Shown: positions 54,466 through 61,816 of the stretch, one piece after another
Layout of the letters: each line of letters starts with the position of its first letter
How positions within the stretch are numbered: position 1 is the stretch's first letter
NCBI RefSeq assembly: GCF_042433955.1
Contig: NZ_JBHLUH010000064.1
Span: forward strand, 85,019 to 149,018
Direction of reading: 5' to 3'
DNA: 64,000 bases
Source: Phytohabitans kaempferiae
GTDB lineage: Bacteria; Actinomycetota; Actinomycetes; Mycobacteriales; Micromonosporaceae
The notes under the pieces: generated by a model
Told to the model about the DNA's origin: nothing
Seen by the model: the letters and a program-made list of their open reading frames with translations, nothing else
The model's database searches: none
Position numbers and translations under genes: made by a program

Positions 54466-54578
54466 CCAGTTGCCCTGACCCATCAGGGCGCACTCGCTGT
54501 CGATACGGCGGCAGCGCCCCTGCCACAACGGTGCGCTCGACGCCCCTTTTCTGAAGTTCGGCATTACCGCACCACACA

Positions 54579-54713
54579 TATCAGCACCACCCGGTCAGGT
54601 CCCACCGACGGGCCACCCGCCGCACCACCAGCGGTAGCGCTCAGCCCACCCGCCCTTCGGGGCCGGTCGGCACGCGTATCGCGCGACGGCGGCCACGGTC
54701 GCACCGACCAACC
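54579..54713 (+). repeat. Leader repeat, copy 3 (upstream of 54815)
   Basis: The third copy of the ~135-base leader, closest to copy 1 (shared block CCCACCGACGGGCCACCCGC). It ends about 100 bases before the next start. A hairpin GCGCCC/GGGCGC (54774-54792) precedes AAGGAGG. The spacing of repeat, hairpin, ribosome binding site and start is nearly the same in all three copies. Confidence 0.75.
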
Positions 54714-54814
54714 CATCCCCACCCACCGCGGAAATCCGCCGACCCATGCAGCCAGTGGGCCGGTCACCGCCGCGCGCCCAAACACGGGGCGCCCAACCTG
54801 AAGGAGGTCCATCG

Positions 54815-55762
54815 ATGACCACTGCACCCAACACCGGCACGGTCAACGGCACGCCGCACCGGCGCCGGGCACGCACCGCGGCACGAGCCGCCGCGCGCGC
54901 CGCCGCCACGGCCAACACCCCGGCCAAGCAGGCCACCCCGGCCAAGCAGGCCACCCCGGCCAAGCAGGCCACCCCGGCCAAGCAGGCCACCCCGGCCAAG
55001 CAGGCCACCCCGGCCAAGCAGGCCACCCCGGCCAAGTCTCCGGCTCCGGCGACCCCGGCGAGCCCAACCACGCCGGCGACGCCGGTGAAGCCGCCGGCTC
55101 CGGCCCGCACCATCGTGGTCTGCGTCCCGGACGACCTGTCCAGCAAGCTGCTGGACAGCGCCCGGAACCTGGACCGCCACCTGGGTGTGTCCGGTATCGC
55201 CGACGTGCGGTTCTGGGCCATCCCCGGGCTGCACCTGTGGCAGCGCGGCCAGATGATCCGGCTGCGCAAGCGACCGGCCTGGTGCGCCGGCGGACCCGTC
55301 CGCCTGCTCAACCTGGCCGGCATGCGCGACGCCGCCGCGGTCGGGGCGAACCTTCGCCACCGGCAGTGGTTCGGCGCGGTCACCGGAACCCCGACGGCCA
55401 CGCCGTGGCACGTGTTCCACGAGCGTCACCTGAACGACCCGTCCACCTACCCGATGGACGTCGCCCGCGCGCAGTTCGAGGCGCAGCCGCGCGTTACCGC
55501 GATGCGACTGCACAACGCCGCGTACCCCGCCGCACGGGAGCTGAACCCGGACGAGCTGGAGATCCTCCAGGCCGGTCCCGCTGTCTACGCGAACTACCAC
55601 CGCATGTGGACGGTCGTCACCGACGCGCTGCTCACCCACCAGGGTGTGCGGCTGCAACCAGCCAGTGACTACCTCACCGACTGGGTGCCCTACCTGCAGC
55701 AGGCCAACGAGTACGTCGACCGGCTCGACGAGACCCAGCGGCTGCTCGCTATCACCCTCTGA
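54815..55762 (+). CDS. Hypothetical protein with PAKQAT tandem repeats
   Basis: The ATG at 54815 follows AAGGAGG. The 315-aa product has a basic, alanine-rich N-terminus, six exact PAKQAT hexapeptides and an alanine/proline linker, then a ~220-residue domain beginning RTIVVCVPDDLSSKLLDSAR. That domain contains WAIPGLHLWQRGQMIRLRKR and ends YLQQANEYVDRLDETQRLL. The lysine-containing repeats resemble the tails of histone-like proteins. The globular domain is not recognised. Confidence 0.65.
   Translation: MTTAPNTGTVNGTPHRRRARTAARAAARAAATANTPAKQATPAKQATPAKQATPAKQATPAKQATPAKQATPAKSPAPATPASPTTPATPVKPPAPARTIVVCVPDDLSSKLLDSARNLDRHLGVSGIADVRFWAIPGLHLWQRGQMIRLRKRPAWCAGGPVRLLNLAGMRDAAAVGANLRHRQWFGAVTGTPTATPWHVFHERHLNDPSTYPMDVARAQFEAQPRVTAMRLHNAAYPAARELNPDELEILQAGPAVYANYHRMWTVVTDALLTHQGVRLQPASDYLTDWVPYLQQANEYVDRLDETQRLLAITL
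54917..55036 (+). repeat. 18-bp tandem repeat (6.7 copies)
   Basis: Six identical copies of ACCCCGGCCAAGCAGGCC followed by a 12-base partial copy, encoding T-P-A-K-Q-A. The copies show no base differences, which indicates recent expansion or gene conversion and a potential for length variation. Confidence 0.95.
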
Positions 55763-55773
55763 CCCCTCAGCAG

Positions 55774-55837
55774 AACCGGTCGGGCACCAGCACACCAACC
55801 CGGTACCCACGGGGCCAGCGTGTGCCTGCCCGACCGG
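55774..55837 (+). promoter_or_regulatory. Hairpin element A upstream of 55866
   Basis: CCGGTCGGGCA (55776-55786) pairs perfectly with TGCCCGACCGG (55827-55837) around a 40-base loop. The flanks match the element at 56234-56288, making a two-member family. It ends about 30 bases before the start of the small basic gene. Confidence 0.65.
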
Positions 55838-55865
55838 CTCTGCCCTGACCGATACGAAGGCGGCG

Positions 55866-56108
55866 ATGCTCATGACCACGACGTTGACCTCGCGAGCACC
55901 AGTACTGGAATCGGCGAGCCGCACCGACGCGGCCGCCCTGGCGGCGTCCACCCGGCGTCCGGCCAGGCCCAAGCCCTGGTGCAACTACGCGGTTCACCGC
56001 ACCACCAGCGACCGGCGGTCAGCCGGCGGCAAGATCAGAAAGGTCAAACACCACAAGAGCAAGCGACGCGCAAACCACCTGATCCAACAGTGGTGGCAAC
56101 AGCGATAG
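55866..56108 (+). CDS. Small basic hypothetical protein
   Basis: The 80-aa product from ATG 55866 (a second ATG at 55872 has better spacing from GAAGG) has an alanine-rich N-terminus and a strongly basic end: RPARPKPWCNYAVHRTTSD, then GGKIRKVKHHKSKRRANHLI. The charge suggests nucleic-acid binding. No family is recognised. Confidence 0.55.
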   Translation: MLMTTTLTSRAPVLESASRTDAAALAASTRRPARPKPWCNYAVHRTTSDRRSAGGKIRKVKHHKSKRRANHLIQQWWQQR

Positions 56109-56233
56109 ATCCACGCTCAACCAGGATCCGTACCGCCCGGGCACCAAGCAGCGCCCACCTCCCGCCCCCGGCGGCGAGGGCCTGGACCTAGCCCAGGATG
56201 CTGCACAGGCCCTGCAGGAAGCACCAGATGGAA

Positions 56234-56288
56234 CCGGTCGGGCAACCCACGCACCCAGTACCCGAGGGCAGTTGTGGCTCCCGACCGG
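56234..56288 (+). promoter_or_regulatory. Hairpin element A, second copy
   Basis: CCGGTCGGG (56234-56242) pairs with CCCGACCGG (56280-56288). The sequence matches the copy at 55774 on both arms. It stands alone in the 56109-56723 gap, in which no gene is seen. The nearest downstream start is 436 bases away. Confidence 0.6.
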
Positions 56289-56639
56289 CTCCAACCTCGT
56301 GGAGAAGCCGCCCAAGCCGCCGCGCCCGTACGCCCTTCGGCCAGCTGGGATTTCAGGCCCTGCCGATTGCGGCGCCTCTGCCGAACCCGAACCAGCCCTT
56401 GAAGCTCGCCCAACAGCAGTCCGGTATGGCAACGGCGAACGAGGACGTCGTGGGGTTCCGAAGGCGAACCACACCACGCCAACAGTCCCAATCCCGAAAT
56501 CGCTTCCCTGCACGCCCCAGGGGACTTGGGGCAAACACCAGCCTTCGCCCGAAGCATGGGCGCTCTTTGCCTCTTTCACCCCAAACCCAGCACCCCCACG
56601 GGTGCCGGCCCGAAGAGTCAACGGGCGCGCGCCGCGCCA

Positions 56640-56665
56640 CCGAACCGTGGACACCACGGGTTCGG
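56640..56665 (+). promoter_or_regulatory. Hairpin upstream of 56724
   Basis: CCGAACCGTGG pairs with CCACGGGTTCGG around a three-base loop with one bulged base. It lies about 40 bases before the GAGAAGAAAGG ribosome binding site region of the next gene and has no U-tract, so it is more a leader hairpin than a terminator. Confidence 0.55.
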
Positions 56666-56723
56666 CCAGGAGCGACACCCGACAACCTGTGACCGTTCCC
56701 GAGAAGAAAGGTGAATTGCTTCA

Positions 56724-57494
56724 ATGACGCCACGACTGTGGTGGCGGGTCCGAGACGTGCTCCCCATCGCCGAGCACGCCGCCGCCGTCAGCGGCTACCG
56801 CGACGGCTCACCCCACCAACCCGCGCTGCTGTGGATCAACGACGCCCGCGGCGACGTCCTGGAGTCGAACGGCACACCGGTCTGGTACGACGTGGACGGA
56901 CAGGTCCACCACACACGGGCCGAGACCTGGATCCACACCCCGACCGGCACCACCGGCAACCCCGCCCGCGTGGACGAACGGGACGGACACCTGCCGCTGC
57001 TGGCAGAACACCCCGACGGGCGACGGAACCTGCTGGACCTGCTGCGCTACGCCCGCGACCACGAAGTGAACTGGCTCGCCGTGGACCCCGACCCGGCCAC
57101 CGACGACACCAACACCCGCTACCAGATCAGGGCCACGCGCCGCGACACAGCCCCGCCGGACGCGACCTGGAAACGCGCCAAGGTCACCTGCCCCACCATC
57201 GGCGGCGGCACCTACCCCGCCCTGATCGCCGACGGCTACACCGCCCTCGGCGGCGTCGTCGCCCGCTTTTCCCACGACGTGGTGCAGAAGATGGCCACCG
57301 ACCTGGTCTACCTGAACATGAGCGGCCTCCCCGGCCGGTACCCGCGCATCCGACTCGCCCGCGGCATCGCGATCGTCCACACCGAACAGGCCGACGGCGA
57401 GATCACCCTGCTGGTCGAACAGGACCAGGTGACACCTGACGCCACCGGCCACTACTCGATCGGCGCCTATCAATGGGTTTGGGTGCCGGTGTAA
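56724..57494 (+). CDS. Hypothetical protein of the cassette region
   Basis: The 256-aa protein is soluble and strand-rich, with WWRVRDVLPIAEHAAAVSGY, VLESNGTPVWYDVDGQVHHT, YPALIADGYTALGGVVARFS and YSIGAYQWVWVPV at the end. Even composition and a single dominant frame support a real gene. The domain is unknown. It may have an enzymatic or DNA-associated role on the element, but nothing in the sequence decides this. Confidence 0.6.
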   Translation: MTPRLWWRVRDVLPIAEHAAAVSGYRDGSPHQPALLWINDARGDVLESNGTPVWYDVDGQVHHTRAETWIHTPTGTTGNPARVDERDGHLPLLAEHPDGRRNLLDLLRYARDHEVNWLAVDPDPATDDTNTRYQIRATRRDTAPPDATWKRAKVTCPTIGGGTYPALIADGYTALGGVVARFSHDVVQKMATDLVYLNMSGLPGRYPRIRLARGIAIVHTEQADGEITLLVEQDQVTPDATGHYSIGAYQWVWVPV

Positions 57495-57724
57495 GCCCCC
57501 GATGACTGCACCAAATCCTTGTGCCGCGCATCGGCGGTCGAGCAACCGACACCGCCCGGTTGGTCGTGCACAGAGGACCCCACCGCGCTCGCCGCCCCGC
57601 ACAGCTCGCTGCTGTTCGGCTGGGCCAAAACGTGGCCGGGCAGGGTCGACGCCCGCGTGCGAAGCCCAACGCCTCTCACCGGTTCCCCCCATCGCCATCA
57701 CCTCGACAACGGAGGTCAGCAACC

Positions 57725-58288
57725 ATGCTCATCGAGCACACCGTGAACGCCATCGCCACGGAACTGAAGCGGGTCGAGGAAACCATCGAGCGCCGAATCG
57801 GTTGGAACGGCGACCCGGCCGTGTTCGGTATGTTCGGCGACCCGACCGACACGACGGCGCACGCCGAGGTCCTGCCGTTCGAACCGAACTGGACGGTGCC
57901 GCTGCCCGGCAGGTCAGGCAACGTTCCGGTACCGATCGTGCTTCGCGCACTCGCCGACCAGTTGAACACCAACCCGCCGGCCTGGCTGTCCGGCTGGGTG
58001 CGGCGAAACGCAGGCCCCCTGCTCGGCGCCGCTTTCCTCTGCGAGGGGTGGGTCACCTCCGGCTTCGCTGGCTACCGGTACGGAGACCTCAACGCCGTAC
58101 CGGCCATGGCCGACGCGGAAGCGCGCATCCTGATCGCCGTCGACACCGACGGGCGCCTCTACCAGCTCATCCGGCGCCGCGGCGAACAGCCCACTCTCGC
58201 CGTGGAGATCGAGCCGACACGACGCCAGCGCGACGCCACCGTCGTGGACGCGGTGTACCGGCTGACCCATGCGTTCCGCGCCGTCTGA
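57725..58288 (+). CDS. Hypothetical protein of the cassette region
   Basis: The ATG at 57725 gives 187 aa with an N-terminal helix (EHTVNAIATELKRVEETIER), then strand-rich sequence (VLPFEPNWTVPLPGRSGNVP, RILIAVDTDGRLYQLIRRRG). The strings AVDTDG and LYQL recall the protein at 53095, suggesting distant paralogy. GGAGG lies upstream. The 230 bases before it hold no gene. No function is recognised. Confidence 0.6.
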   Translation: MLIEHTVNAIATELKRVEETIERRIGWNGDPAVFGMFGDPTDTTAHAEVLPFEPNWTVPLPGRSGNVPVPIVLRALADQLNTNPPAWLSGWVRRNAGPLLGAAFLCEGWVTSGFAGYRYGDLNAVPAMADAEARILIAVDTDGRLYQLIRRRGEQPTLAVEIEPTRRQRDATVVDAVYRLTHAFRAV

Positions 58289-58317
58289 ACCGGCGACACC
58301 GCCCGACACGCCAGGCC

Positions 58318-58341
58318 GGGCGGCCGGCCACTGAGCCGCCC
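58318..58341 (+). promoter_or_regulatory. Hairpin upstream of 58365
   Basis: GGGCGGC pairs perfectly with GCCGCCC around a ten-base loop. It stands six bases before GAAGGAG, the same order of hairpin, ribosome binding site and start as at the neighbouring cassette genes. Confidence 0.55.
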
Positions 58342-58364
58342 TGCGTGAAGGAGCAACAGCCATC

Positions 58365-58652
58365 ATGCAAAGTCGCAACGACCACCACACGCCCGAACAG
58401 GTCATCGCCACCAGTTCCAGCCCAGCCCTGGGATGGCCGGCCCGCGAGGGCGAGCGGGCATCAGTTCACGAGCCGTCGCCCGACGCGGGCCATTTGACCC
58501 GACCGGTCCAGAGCCGGCGAACCCGTGGGCGTCACGCCGGCGAAATCAAGCCGCCGGCCGCCGGACATGGGTCGTCGCAGCGGGCTCTGCCGCTTCCGTC
58601 GCTGGTTCCGACGTCGGCGCAGGCTTCCACGCCCACACAAGACCCACCTTGA
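58365..58652 (+). CDS. Possible small ORF behind a leader hairpin
   Basis: The 95-aa frame from ATG 58365 is preceded by GAAGGAG and a hairpin, which argues for translation. The protein itself is low complexity (SSSPALGWPAREGERASVHE) without any recognisable fold, so it may be a leader peptide or a decayed gene. Confidence 0.3.
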   Translation: MQSRNDHHTPEQVIATSSSPALGWPAREGERASVHEPSPDAGHLTRPVQSRRTRGRHAGEIKPPAAGHGSSQRALPLPSLVPTSAQASTPTQDPP

Positions 58653-58751
58653 TAAGTCCGTCGATGTGTTCAGGGTTTGCCGGAAGGGGGTGCCTGGCTG
58701 GCGGCCCCATCCCACCCTGCGCATTCGACCTCCGCAGAAGGGACGCCACCT

Positions 58752-58997
58752 ATGGCAAAACGAACCATTATCGTCGTCGAGGACGACCTCGACGGCAGCA
58801 CCGACGGCGTGACCACACACCGGTTCTCGCTGGACAACACGTCCTGGGAGATCGACCTGTCCGAGCCGAACCTGGACCGGCTGCGGCAGGCCCTGCAGCC
58901 GTTCATCACCGCCGCTGTCCGCCTGCCCGCCAAACGAGGGACCCGGACCCGCCCACGCCGGACCCGCGCCGAGCACGCCGGGTCGGCGGGCCGGTGA
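58752..58997 (+). CDS. Short Lsr2-like protein (dimerisation domain only)
   Basis: The 81-aa product matches the N-terminal half of Lsr2, the xenogeneic silencer of actinomycetes: AKRTIIVVEDDLDGSTDGVT, then THRFSLDNTSWEIDLSEPNL and LRQALQPFITAAVR. Full-length Lsr2 has about 110 residues, with a C-terminal AT-hook-like RGR helical domain. Here only a short arginine/threonine-rich tail follows. It could form mixed oligomers with the host protein. The stop overlaps the next start (GTGA at 58994). Confidence 0.8.
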   Translation: MAKRTIIVVEDDLDGSTDGVTTHRFSLDNTSWEIDLSEPNLDRLRQALQPFITAAVRLPAKRGTRTRPRRTRAEHAGSAGR

Positions 58998-59584
58998 TAG
59001 CCCGCTACCTGTACGCGGTGTTGGTCGACCACACCGCCACCATCGCCAGCATCCGGCTGCACCTGGCCGGCCCCATGCAGCCCCTGGTCCGCGCCGGACA
59101 GATCCGCGGCTACCGGTACGGCGGCAGCTTCACCGGAGCGTGGGACCGCGGCTACGACCCGCAGCTCGACCCGCGGAACCGGCGTCCATGCCCCGACTGC
59201 GCGGCCAACACCGCGTCCGATGCCGGAACCTGCCTGACCTGCACCACCGGGGAACCAGGGACGACGGTCGTGGCCGACCCGAAACGGTGGGCGCCGCACC
59301 CCGGTGACATCGTCCCCCTCACCCAGCTCCTGCACCCGCAGTGGCGGTATCCGAAAGGGACGACGCCGCACGCCTGGGTCGACCTGGCCGGCATCGTGCA
59401 GATCGGCCCGGCCCCGGCAGCCACCGGCGAGAACGGCGACGAACTGACACCACCTGCCCTGCTCCAGGTCTTCGACGACCTACACACCGGCAGCCGCGAC
59501 CCGCACGTCGCCATTCCCGACTGGCCACATCCCCGGTTCGATCCGGCGGCGTGGTCCGTCGCGGTCGTCGACGCCGGCCACTGA
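58994..59584 (+). CDS. Zinc-ribbon hypothetical protein coupled to the Lsr2-like gene
   Basis: The 196-aa ORF starts at GTG 58994 within the stop of the Lsr2-like gene. It has an N-terminal strand-helix region (IARYLYAVLVDHTATIASIR), a zinc ribbon formed by CPDC and CLTC 13 residues apart, and a C-terminal part with TQLLHPQWRYPKGTTPHAWV and LQVFDDLHTGSRDPHVAIPD. No family is recognised. The coupling suggests a functional link to the Lsr2-like protein. Confidence 0.6.
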   Translation: MIARYLYAVLVDHTATIASIRLHLAGPMQPLVRAGQIRGYRYGGSFTGAWDRGYDPQLDPRNRRPCPDCAANTASDAGTCLTCTTGEPGTTVVADPKRWAPHPGDIVPLTQLLHPQWRYPKGTTPHAWVDLAGIVQIGPAPAATGENGDELTPPALLQVFDDLHTGSRDPHVAIPDWPHPRFDPAAWSVAVVDAGH

Positions 59585-59703
59585 ACCGCCGGCGCCTCCC
59601 CACCCCGCGCCGCAGGTGGGACGACTTGCGAGCAGTCCTCTTGCGAGCGTCCATCAAGTCCAGGACGCGAACCCCGTACACCAAATCCAGCATGGGAGGA
59701 ACC

Positions 59704-60615
59704 ATGGACAAACCAAACACGCCCGACACCAGCGGGGACGAGCCGGTAGAAGCCGTCGCGGCCGCCATCGGCAGGCTCGGCGAAGCGACCGCGGCGAAGA
59801 TCGCCGAGGAAACCGGCCAGGGCTACTCCACCGTCACCGCACGGCTGCGCACCCTCGAGGCCGCCGGCCGGGCGGAGAAGACGCGCGGCGCCGACCGCCG
59901 AACCTACTGGCGGCTGCCAGCCACACCACCCGCCCCCGCCGGCACCTCCCACACCATCCCGGCCGCTGACGGGGACGTGCCTGAACCTTTGCCAGAGGCA
60001 GGCGACACCCCCACGGGCGCCAACGCCCCCGACAACGCCCCACCCACCCTGGCCGGCGGCGACACGGACACCGAGGACGCACCATCGACGGCGGAAGCGC
60101 CTGACCAGGACACCGCAGCCGCCACCGCCCCGGCCCCGACGTCCACCGACAGCCCGGCGGACCCGCCCCTCAACCCCACAGGAACGGACACCGAGGCCAC
60201 CAACAACGAGCAAACCTCAAGCGACGCGGCCGAACCGCCCCCAGCCGAGCCCACCAGTACCGGCGAAGAGCCCACCGCCCCGTCCAGCACCGATAGTCCC
60301 GCAACGACGTCCACCGCGGCCGGCGCGGCCGCGAAGCGTCGGCCACCCGGCCACCTCGCCAAGGTCGCCCTGTCGATCATGCGCGCGAACCCCACCACCG
60401 TCTACACGGTGACCCAGATGGCCCGGCTGATCGACCAAGCCGACGCCGACCACGGCTACGGCAAAGCCAGTGCCGGCGCGGTCGTGCTGGCCCTCGACAA
60501 CCTGACCGACGCCGGCCAGGCGGAACGGCTCACCGACAAGACCGCCAAGTTCAAGCTCGCCCCACCCGGCACCCCCGCAGCCGTCAGCACCCAGCACACC
60601 GAACCCCATGCCTGA
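59704..60615 (+). CDS. Protein with two winged-helix-like domains and a long disordered linker
   Basis: The ATG at 59704 follows GGGAGGA. The 303-aa protein has an N-terminal winged helix of the MarR/DprA-like kind (AIGRLGEATAAKIAEETGQG, then YSTVTARLRTLEAAGRAEKT), about 125 residues of acidic, proline- and threonine-rich linker, and a C-terminal winged-helix-like domain (IMRANPTTVYTVTQMARLID, GAVVLALDNLTDAGQAERLT). This layout occurs in actinomycete plasmid proteins. It could bridge two DNA sites. A hairpin (GCGTCC/GGACGC, 59647-59668) lies just upstream. Confidence 0.65.
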   Translation: MDKPNTPDTSGDEPVEAVAAAIGRLGEATAAKIAEETGQGYSTVTARLRTLEAAGRAEKTRGADRRTYWRLPATPPAPAGTSHTIPAADGDVPEPLPEAGDTPTGANAPDNAPPTLAGGDTDTEDAPSTAEAPDQDTAAATAPAPTSTDSPADPPLNPTGTDTEATNNEQTSSDAAEPPPAEPTSTGEEPTAPSSTDSPATTSTAAGAAAKRRPPGHLAKVALSIMRANPTTVYTVTQMARLIDQADADHGYGKASAGAVVLALDNLTDAGQAERLTDKTAKFKLAPPGTPAAVSTQHTEPHA

Positions 60616-60713
60616 CGCGGCGTCGCTTTCCGCACCGCCCTGCGTCGTTGCCCGCTCCGGCCCGGCCGCACGCACCCGGGTACGGCCTCAACGAACGCTT
60701 CGGTGAACCTGGC

Positions 60714-60756
60714 CCGGGGGCGGACGTCGAAGTTGGACCCTCACGCCCGCCCCCGG
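60714..60756 (+). promoter_or_regulatory. Hairpin upstream of the GGDEF gene
   Basis: CCGGGGGCGG (60714-60723) pairs perfectly with CCGCCCCCGG (60747-60756). It ends 15 bases before AAGGAG and 30 bases before the TTG start at 60786, again the hairpin, ribosome binding site, start order seen along this region. Confidence 0.6.
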
Positions 60757-60785
60757 TGCTCCGTAACAGGCAAGGAGCCCTGACA

Positions 60786-61442
60786 TTGTCTCCCACATTC
60801 AGTCACCTGCTCGCCGCGGCCACCGGAGCCCTGACCGTGCTGGCCGTCCTCACCCCCTACATGGCGCACCTGCGTCGCGCCAAGCGCACCTCGGATTACG
60901 AGGCCAACCACGACAGCCTGACCGGCCTGGCGAACCGGCGCGGCCTCACCCGGCGGCTGCGGAACCTGCTGGCCGCCAGCCGCCCGGTCGGTGTGATCCT
61001 GCTCGACCTCAACGGCTTCAAACGGGTCAACGACACCCCCGCGGTCGGCCACGCCGGCGGCGACGACCTGCTACGCCACGTGGCCAGAATCCTGGCCGCG
61101 CTGCCACCACCGGCCCTGCTGGCCGCACGCTTCGGCGGTGACGAGTTCGTCGTGCTGGTCGACGGCGACCTGACCACCACCGGCCAGATCGCGGACGAAC
61201 TGGCCTGGACCATCAACGGTGCCCCGATCCGCATCGCCGGACACCAGTTCCCGATCACGGCCAGCGTCGGCTACACCGCCAGCCGACCGGGTCAAACCGT
61301 CCGCCGACTGCTGCGAGAGGCGGACCTGGCCATGTTCGACGCCAAAAGGATCGACCGTGGCCGTCGCGTCGTGGCGTGGCCGCCCGACGACGACGAACCG
61401 GCGATCGCCGACCGGCCACACCGTCGCATCCGGGACTGCTGA
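60786..61442 (+). CDS. ICE-borne GGDEF diguanylate cyclase-like protein
   Basis: The TTG at 60786 follows AAGGAG by eight bases. The 218-aa product has one N-terminal membrane helix (HLLAAATGALTVLAVLTPYM) and a GGDEF domain: NHDSLTGLANRRGL, ILLDLNGFKRVNDT with metal-binding aspartate, active-site FGGDEF and ITASVGYTA. It should make cyclic di-GMP at the membrane. A related gene lies at 21234-22004. Cyclic di-GMP controls development in many actinomycetes, so the element may influence host differentiation or transfer competence. Confidence 0.85.
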   Translation: MSPTFSHLLAAATGALTVLAVLTPYMAHLRRAKRTSDYEANHDSLTGLANRRGLTRRLRNLLAASRPVGVILLDLNGFKRVNDTPAVGHAGGDDLLRHVARILAALPPPALLAARFGGDEFVVLVDGDLTTTGQIADELAWTINGAPIRIAGHQFPITASVGYTASRPGQTVRRLLREADLAMFDAKRIDRGRRVVAWPPDDDEPAIADRPHRRIRDC

Positions 61443-61538
61443 CACCCGCGCCATCCGACCACTGACACATCCGAAACACCCGACGACTTGACCTTGCCCG
61501 CGAGGTGAGCGTCGATGTGCCACAAGGTCACCACCCCA

Positions 61539-61585
61539 GGCCATCCCGAAGGACAAGAAGCCTCCCAGGCCCAACCGGGATGGCC
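61539..61585 (+). promoter_or_regulatory. Hairpin in the gap before the hydrolase gene
   Basis: GGCCATCCCG (61539-61548) pairs perfectly with CGGGATGGCC (61576-61585). It lies in the middle of the 61443-61816 gap, which otherwise has no gene. It may end the GGDEF transcript or form part of the hydrolase leader; no U-tract follows. Confidence 0.5.
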
Positions 61586-61816
61586 AAGGTGGTGACCCCC
61601 ACCCGACCCGGGCCGCTCCCCGCGCCCGAACCGCTGTCCCCCGCCGACGCACGCGTATCCGGGCCCAGCCTTTCGCCCATTCCTTTGGTCCGCCCACGCG
61701 AATCGCGGGCCTGAGGCCCTGGCCGGGCTTTGCCGCTCCTGAGCAAGGAAGGCACCACACGCGAGATACGGCAGCGCTCCTCGTCCCCTCGATTCCGCCC
61801 CACGTCTGGAGACGTC

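Noticed and set aside
52872..54713. CRISPR array
   Set aside because: The three repeats are ~135 bases long, imperfect, separated by whole genes and not accompanied by cas genes.
54764..55984. A 406-codon minus-strand frame with GLLGRG repeats
   Set aside because: The periodicity is only the complement of the PAKQAT tandem repeat, and the remaining sequence shows no domain.
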